NCBI RefSeq assembly: GCF_029222965.1
Contig: NZ_JARHUD010000004.1
Span: 186,001 to 250,000 of the forward strand
DNA from: Aquibaculum arenosum
Lineage (GTDB): Bacteria > Pseudomonadota > Alphaproteobacteria > Kiloniellales > DSM-21159
Length of the DNA: 64,000 nucleotides
Direction of reading: 5' to 3'
The position numbers were made by a program, and so were the translations under genes. Below, one piece after another: positions 60,086 through 64,000 of this stretch. The notes beneath the pieces are model-generated. The model was not told where the DNA came from and made no database searches. It saw nothing but the letters and a program-made list of their open reading frames with translations. The first letter of the stretch is position 1; each line of letters opens with the position of its first letter.

Positions 60086-60822
60086 CGGCAGAGAGCGTAA
60101 CCGAACAGGGGCTGCGGCAGGACCTGGCTGCGGCCTTCCGGCTTTGCCACCGCTTCGGCTGGAGCGAGTCCGTCGGCAACCACTTCAGTGCCGCCATCTC
60201 CGACTGCGGCCGGAGGTTCCTGCTGAACCCGCGCTGGCAACACTTCGCGACCATCCGGGCGAGCGATCTACTGCTGCTGGACGCCGACGATGCAGAGGTG
60301 ATGGCCCGCCCGGACGCGCCCGATCCCTCGGCCTGGACGGTGCACGGGACGTTGCACCGGAGCCTGCCGGCGGCACGGGTCATCCTGCATTGCCATTCAC
60401 CCTATGCCCTGGCGCTGTCCTGTCTGAAGGACCCGAGCGTGCTGCCGATCGACAACAACACGGCACGCTTCTTCGGCCGCACCGGCTATGACCTACACTT
60501 CGGCGGCATCGCCGACGCAGAAGAAGAAGGGCGGCGCATGGCCAGCGCGATGGACGGTCACTCGGTTATGGTGATGGCCAACCACGGCGTCACGGTCGCC
60601 GGGGAGACGGTCGCCGATGCCTTCGAGGACCTCTACTTTTTCGAGAAGGCGGCCCAGACAATCATCCTGGCCCGCTCCGCAGGTCAGCCGCTGTCGGTGC
60701 TCTCGGACGAGGTGGCAAGCGCGACCGCCGAAGGTTGGGCCGCGTACCGGGGAATGGCCCAGCGGCATTTCGACTATCTCAAGTCGACACTCGACGCCGA
60801 AGACTCTTCCTGGCGCGACTGA
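60082..60822 (+). CDS. Class II aldolase/adducin domain protein
   Basis: A 246-residue zinc-type aldolase/epimerase-fold protein. Zinc ligands are in LHCHSPYALAL (His-x-His) and VMANHGVTVAG (His); further fold marks are WSESVGNHFSA, VHGTLHRSLPAARVILH and DAFEDLYFFEKAAQTIILA. The family includes fuculose-1-phosphate aldolase, ribulose-5-phosphate epimerase and several aldolases acting on dihydroxyacid-like substrates. The start ATG overlaps the oxygenase stop (ATGA), so the two are co-translated. Which bond is cut is unknown; a beta-hydroxy carbonyl made by the oxygenase is a plausible substrate. Confidence 0.9.
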   Translation: MTAESVTEQGLRQDLAAAFRLCHRFGWSESVGNHFSAAISDCGRRFLLNPRWQHFATIRASDLLLLDADDAEVMARPDAPDPSAWTVHGTLHRSLPAARVILHCHSPYALALSCLKDPSVLPIDNNTARFFGRTGYDLHFGGIADAEEEGRRMASAMDGHSVMVMANHGVTVAGETVADAFEDLYFFEKAAQTIILARSAGQPLSVLSDEVASATAEGWAAYRGMAQRHFDYLKSTLDAEDSSWRD

Positions 60823-60874
60823 GTCAGGATTTGGCGCCGTTGTACTCTGTCACCTTAAGACTGGACCGGAGTCA

Positions 60875-60913
60875 CGCGTTCAATCTGTACCCTGATAGGT
60901 CAGATTGAACGCG
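60875..60913. terminator. Long bidirectional hairpin between the aldolase and the IOR gene
   Basis: CGCGTTCAATCTG (60875-60887) and CAGATTGAACGCG (60901-60913) pair perfectly over 13 bp with a 13-nt loop that itself contains ACC/GGT. It separates the convergent genes and probably stops both transcripts. Confidence 0.75.
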
Positions 60914-60947
60914 ATCCGGCCCAAGCCGCGAGACTCTTCGCCCCGAT

Positions 60948-63900
60948 CTACTCCGCAGCGACCGACTGCGGCTGGGGATTGCGCCAGCTGCTCAGCAGTT
61001 CCTGCTTCTGCTCCTCCGCCTTGGCAATGTTGGCCTCCTTGATGTGGCCGTAACCCCGGATCTGGTCCGGCAGGGAGGCGAGCGAGACGGCCAGTCCGTG
61101 GTTGTCCGGCGTCAGGCCTTCACAAAGTTCGCCGACCAGGGCCTCGTACTCGCCGATCAGCCGCCGCTCGGTCTTGCGCTCGGCGGTGTAGCCGAAGGGA
61201 TCGAGCGGCGTGCCGCGCAGCCGCTTGCCCTTGGCCAGCAGGCCGAAGGCCCGCAGCATCCAGGGGCCGTACTGCTTCTTCTTCAGCTTGCCGCTTTCCG
61301 GATCGCGCTGGGCCAGCAGTGGCGGCGCCAGGTGGAACTTCAGTGTGAAGTCACCCTGGAACTGGGCTTCCAGCTTCCGCTTGAAACTGCCGTCGGTGTA
61401 GAGTCGTGCGACCTCGTACTCGTCCTTGTAGGACATCAGCTTGAAGGCATAGCGGGCAACCGCCTCGGTCAAGCTCTCGCGGCCGGGCGCCCGGGTGCGC
61501 TCCGTAGTGCGCACTCGCTCAACCAGGTGACGGTAGCGCTCGGCATAGGCGCGGTTCTGATAGTCGGTGAGGAAGTTCACCCGGCGCGCGATCAGCTGAT
61601 CCAGGCTCTGCTCCTGCGCCGGAGCGGTCTTGCTCTCAGGCGCCACCAGGGTCTGAACCGCATCGAGATTGTGCGCGGCGCGGCGGCCCCAGAGGAAGGC
61701 CTTCTTGTTGAAGTCGATGGCCACGCCGTTCAGCTCGATGGCCTGCTCGATGGCCTCGCGCGTGATGGGGATCAGGCCCTTCTGCCAGGCATAGCCCAGC
61801 ATGAAGAGGTTGGTGGCGATCGAGTCACCCAGCAGACCGGTGGCGATCTCCGTGGCTTCCACGAACTCGCTCGCGTTGCGGCCGACCACATCCTCGATCA
61901 CCTCTTCCAGTTCCTTGGTGGGAAAGTGGTAGGTGGGCGAGTTGCGGGTGAAGTCGCCGGTGATCGTCTCGTGGCTGTTGACCACGGCGCGGCTGTAGCC
62001 CTTGCGCAGCTTGGACAGTGCGTCCTGCCCCGCGGCGACCACCAGATCGCAGCCGAGCAGCAGGCGGGCGCCGCCGGCAGAGATGCGCACGGCGTGCAGA
62101 TCCTCCGGCCGCTTGCCGATGCGCAGGTGGCTGAGCACCGCGCCGCCCTTCTGCGCGAGGCCGGCCATGTCCAGGATCGAGCAGCCCTTGCCCTCGATGT
62201 GGGCGGCCATGCCCAAAAGGGCGCCGATGGTCACCACGCCGGTGCCGCCCACGCCGGTCACCAGGATGCCGTAGGGCTCCTCCTCGACCGACGGCAGCGT
62301 CGGCTCAGGCAGCACGGCCCAGGCCGGTGCCTTCTCGGCCGCCGGGGTCAGGGCCTCCGGCTTGCGCAGGCTGCCGCCCTCCACCGTCACGAAGGAGGGG
62401 CAGAAGCCCTTCAGGCAGGAATAGTCCTTGTTGCAGGAGGACTGGTCGATGGCGCGCTTGGTGCCGAACTCGGTGTCCTTGGGCACGACGGAAACGCAGT
62501 TGGACTGGACTGAGCAGTCGCCGCAGCCTTCGCAGACCAGGTCGTTGATGAAGACGCGCTTGGCCGGATCGGGGAAGGTGCCGCGCTTGCGCCGGCGACG
62601 CTTCTCGGCGGCGCAGGTCTGGTCGTAGACGATGACGGTGACACCGGGGTACTCGCGCAGTTCCTTCTGGATGCGGTCCAGTTCGTCGCGATGCTCCACC
62701 GTCACGCCCTGGCCCCAGTCCGTGCCCAGGGGATACTTGTCGGGCTCGTCCGAGACGACGTAGATGCGCTTCACGCCCTCGGCCGCCACCTGGCGCGCGA
62801 TCATCACCGGGTTCAGCGGCCCGTCGTGCGGCTGCCCGCCGGTCATGGCCACGGCGTCGTTGTAGAGGATCTTGTAGGTGATGTTCACCCCGGCAGCCAC
62901 CGCCTGGCGGATGGCCATCAGTCCGGAGTGGAAGTAGGTGCCGTCGCCCAGGTTGACGAAGACGTGCTTGGTGCTGCTGAAGGGCGCCTGGCCGACCCAG
63001 GGCACACCTTCACCGCCCATCTGCGTGAAGGTCGCGGTGTTCCGGTCCATCCACTGCGCCATGTAGTGGCAGCCGATGCCGGCCATGGCGCGGGAGCCTT
63101 CGGGCACCTTCGTCGAGGTGTTGTGCGGGCAGCCGGAGCAGAAGTGCGGGATGCGCTTCATCGGCGCCTGCTCGCCCTGCAGGAGAGTTTCCAGTTCCTG
63201 CAGGAAGGCGAAGCGAGCCTCGATCCGCTCATTGGTGATGCCGTGGCGCTTCAGAAGTGCGCCGATGGCCCGTCCGATCTGGGCCGGGTTCAATTCGGCA
63301 TAGGAGGGCAGCAACCAGGTATCGGGCTCGTCCGGCAGGTTGCGGTCGTGCTTGCCGATGATGCGCGGGCGGCGGTCGGCCTGCCAGTTGTAGAGTTGCT
63401 CCTTGACCTGGCTTTCGATGATCGGGCGCTTTTCCTCGACGATCAGCACCTCGTCCAGCCCTTCGCAGAAGTCACGCACGCCCTGCGGTTCCAGGGGCCA
63501 GCTCATGGCGACCTTGTAGATCGACAGGCCGATGTCCCGGGCCATCTCCTCGCTGATGCCCAGATCGTCCAGCGCCTGGCGCACGTCGAGATAGGACTTG
63601 CCGGCGGTGATGATGCCCACCTTCCGATTGGGGGAGTCGATCACCCGCTTGTCGAGACCGTTTGCGCGCGCAAAAGCGATGGCCGCCGGCAGCTTGAAGC
63701 GATGGTGACGCTCTTCCTGCGCCAGCATGTCCAGCGCGCCGCCCCAACGCAGATTGAGGCCGCCTTCCGGCATCTCGAAGTCCGGCAGGACCGGCTCGAG
63801 GCGGTGCGGATCGACGTAGCAGGAGGCAGTGGCATCCACCGTCTCGGTGACGGTCTTGAAGCCGATCCAGCAGCCGGAATAGCGGCTCATGGCCCAGCCG

Positions 63901-64000
63901 AAGAGGCCGAGGTCCAAGAACTCCTGGACGCCCGCCGGATTGAGCACCGGCACCATGGCGTCCATGAAGGCGTATTCGCACTGATGCGCCGTGGTGGAGG
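60948..64000 (-). CDS. Indolepyruvate ferredoxin oxidoreductase family protein (fused, partial)
   Basis: The visible part is about 1017 residues; the N-terminus lies beyond base 64000 (the frame is open to the window edge with AHQCEYAFMDAMVPV). Fused alpha-beta-gamma proteins of this family are about 1150-1190 residues. Order of domains in the visible part, counted from the first ATG at 63965: transketolase C-type region up to about 210; TPP-binding domain about 270-400 (HFCSGCPHN, LGDGTYFHSG, YNDAVAMTGGQ); 4Fe-4S ferredoxin-like segment about 475-525 (VCEGCGDCSVQSNCVSV, SSCNKDYSCLKGFCPSF); gamma domain from about 575 (ILVTGVGGTGVVTIGALLGMAAH, DMAGLAQKGGAVLSHLRI). It oxidatively decarboxylates aryl or branched 2-oxoacids with CoA and ferredoxin. 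All cofactor motifs seen are intact. Confidence 0.95.
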   Translation of the reverse strand, partial: STTAHQCEYAFMDAMVPVLNPAGVQEFLDLGLFGWAMSRYSGCWIGFKTVTETVDATASCYVDPHRLEPVLPDFEMPEGGLNLRWGGALDMLAQEERHHRFKLPAAIAFARANGLDKRVIDSPNRKVGIITAGKSYLDVRQALDDLGISEEMARDIGLSIYKVAMSWPLEPQGVRDFCEGLDEVLIVEEKRPIIESQVKEQLYNWQADRRPRIIGKHDRNLPDEPDTWLLPSYAELNPAQIGRAIGALLKRHGITNERIEARFAFLQELETLLQGEQAPMKRIPHFCSGCPHNTSTKVPEGSRAMAGIGCHYMAQWMDRNTATFTQMGGEGVPWVGQAPFSSTKHVFVNLGDGTYFHSGLMAIRQAVAAGVNITYKILYNDAVAMTGGQPHDGPLNPVMIARQVAAEGVKRIYVVSDEPDKYPLGTDWGQGVTVEHRDELDRIQKELREYPGVTVIVYDQTCAAEKRRRRKRGTFPDPAKRVFINDLVCEGCGDCSVQSNCVSVVPKDTEFGTKRAIDQSSCNKDYSCLKGFCPSFVTVEGGSLRKPEALTPAAEKAPAWAVLPEPTLPSVEEEPYGILVTGVGGTGVVTIGALLGMAAHIEGKGCSILDMAGLAQKGGAVLSHLRIGKRPEDLHAVRISAGGARLLLGCDLVVAAGQDALSKLRKGYSRAVVNSHETITGDFTRNSPTYHFPTKELEEVIEDVVGRNASEFVEATEIATGLLGDSIATNLFMLGYAWQKGLIPITREAIEQAIELNGVAIDFNKKAFLWGRRAAHNLDAVQTLVAPESKTAPAQEQSLDQLIARRVNFLTDYQNRAYAERYRHLVERVRTTERTRAPGRESLTEAVARYAFKLMSYKDEYEVARLYTDGSFKRKLEAQFQGDFTLKFHLAPPLLAQRDPESGKLKKKQYGPWMLRAFGLLAKGKRLRGTPLDPFGYTAERKTERRLIGEYEALVGELCEGLTPDNHGLAVSLASLPDQIRGYGHIKEANIAKAEEQKQELLSSWRNPQPQSVAAE

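Overview
The window is a high-GC chromosome segment from an alphaproteobacterium, most likely a marine or halophilic member of the Rhodospirillales/Kiloniellales/Rhodovibrionales range. This placement is inferred from gene content. The aa3 oxidase operon order (ctaC-ctaD-ctaB-small ORF-ctaG-ctaE-DUF983-surf1) and the DUF1476, DUF1244, GapR-like DUF2312 and DUF3422 genes are typical of that class. No rRNA, tRNA or CRISPR array was seen.

Layout. 1-1.8 kb: the tail of an unknown gene, a RidA-family gene, then a scar made of a second copy of the tldD 3' end, a decayed IS5-type transposase and a lower-GC small lipoprotein gene. 1.8-4.7 kb: tldD and a divergent DUF3422 gene. 5-11.5 kb: cytochrome c oxidase structural and assembly genes. 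11.4-17 kb: a PH-like membrane protein, M32 carboxypeptidase, PuuA-like ligase, cupin, flavodoxin-fold protein and SDR. 17-20.5 kb: a class III aminotransferase, a GntR/FCD regulator with a perfect palindromic site, and an AmiC-like binding protein. 20.7-27.5 kb: a methylated-amine module: trimethylamine monooxygenase, LysR regulator, trimethylamine-N-oxide demethylase, an SSS-family symporter and a 42-residue membrane peptide. 27.5-32.3 kb: the stress operon prkA-yeaH-spoVR on the minus strand. 32.8-37.9 kb: an ugp-type ABC importer with a GpdQ-like phosphodiesterase. 37.9-42.2 kb: NRDE protein, DUF1476, formylglutamate amidohydrolase-like, DUF1244, GapR-like and aminotransferase genes. 42.3-43.8 kb: an IS701-family element with 4-bp CTAG target duplications. 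43.9-53.1 kb: housekeeping and small genes (cupin, glycine-zipper lipoprotein, RAM-domain protein, DEAD-box helicase, hydrolases, plant-type glutamate-cysteine ligase, GNAT, metallophosphoesterase). 53.4-64 kb: BCCT transporter, an NCS2 permease with a degenerate GHKL-like tail, pirin, a LysR-controlled pair of gamma-butyrobetaine-hydroxylase-like and class II aldolase genes, and a fused indolepyruvate ferredoxin oxidoreductase cut by the window end.

How the parts may work together. A recurring theme is uptake and breakdown of methylated and quaternary amines: the BCCT carrier, the GBBH-like oxygenase and the Tmm/Tdm pair could import such compounds and pass trimethylamine to TMAO and then to dimethylamine and formaldehyde. 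The GntR regulator and the binding protein without a signal peptide, next to tmm, are candidate sensors. The most unusual items are the SSS symporter plus micro-peptide in the place where a TMAO ABC importer might be expected, the permease-GHKL fusion, and the oxygenase-aldolase pair. All functional calls come from reading protein motifs by eye; no database search was run.
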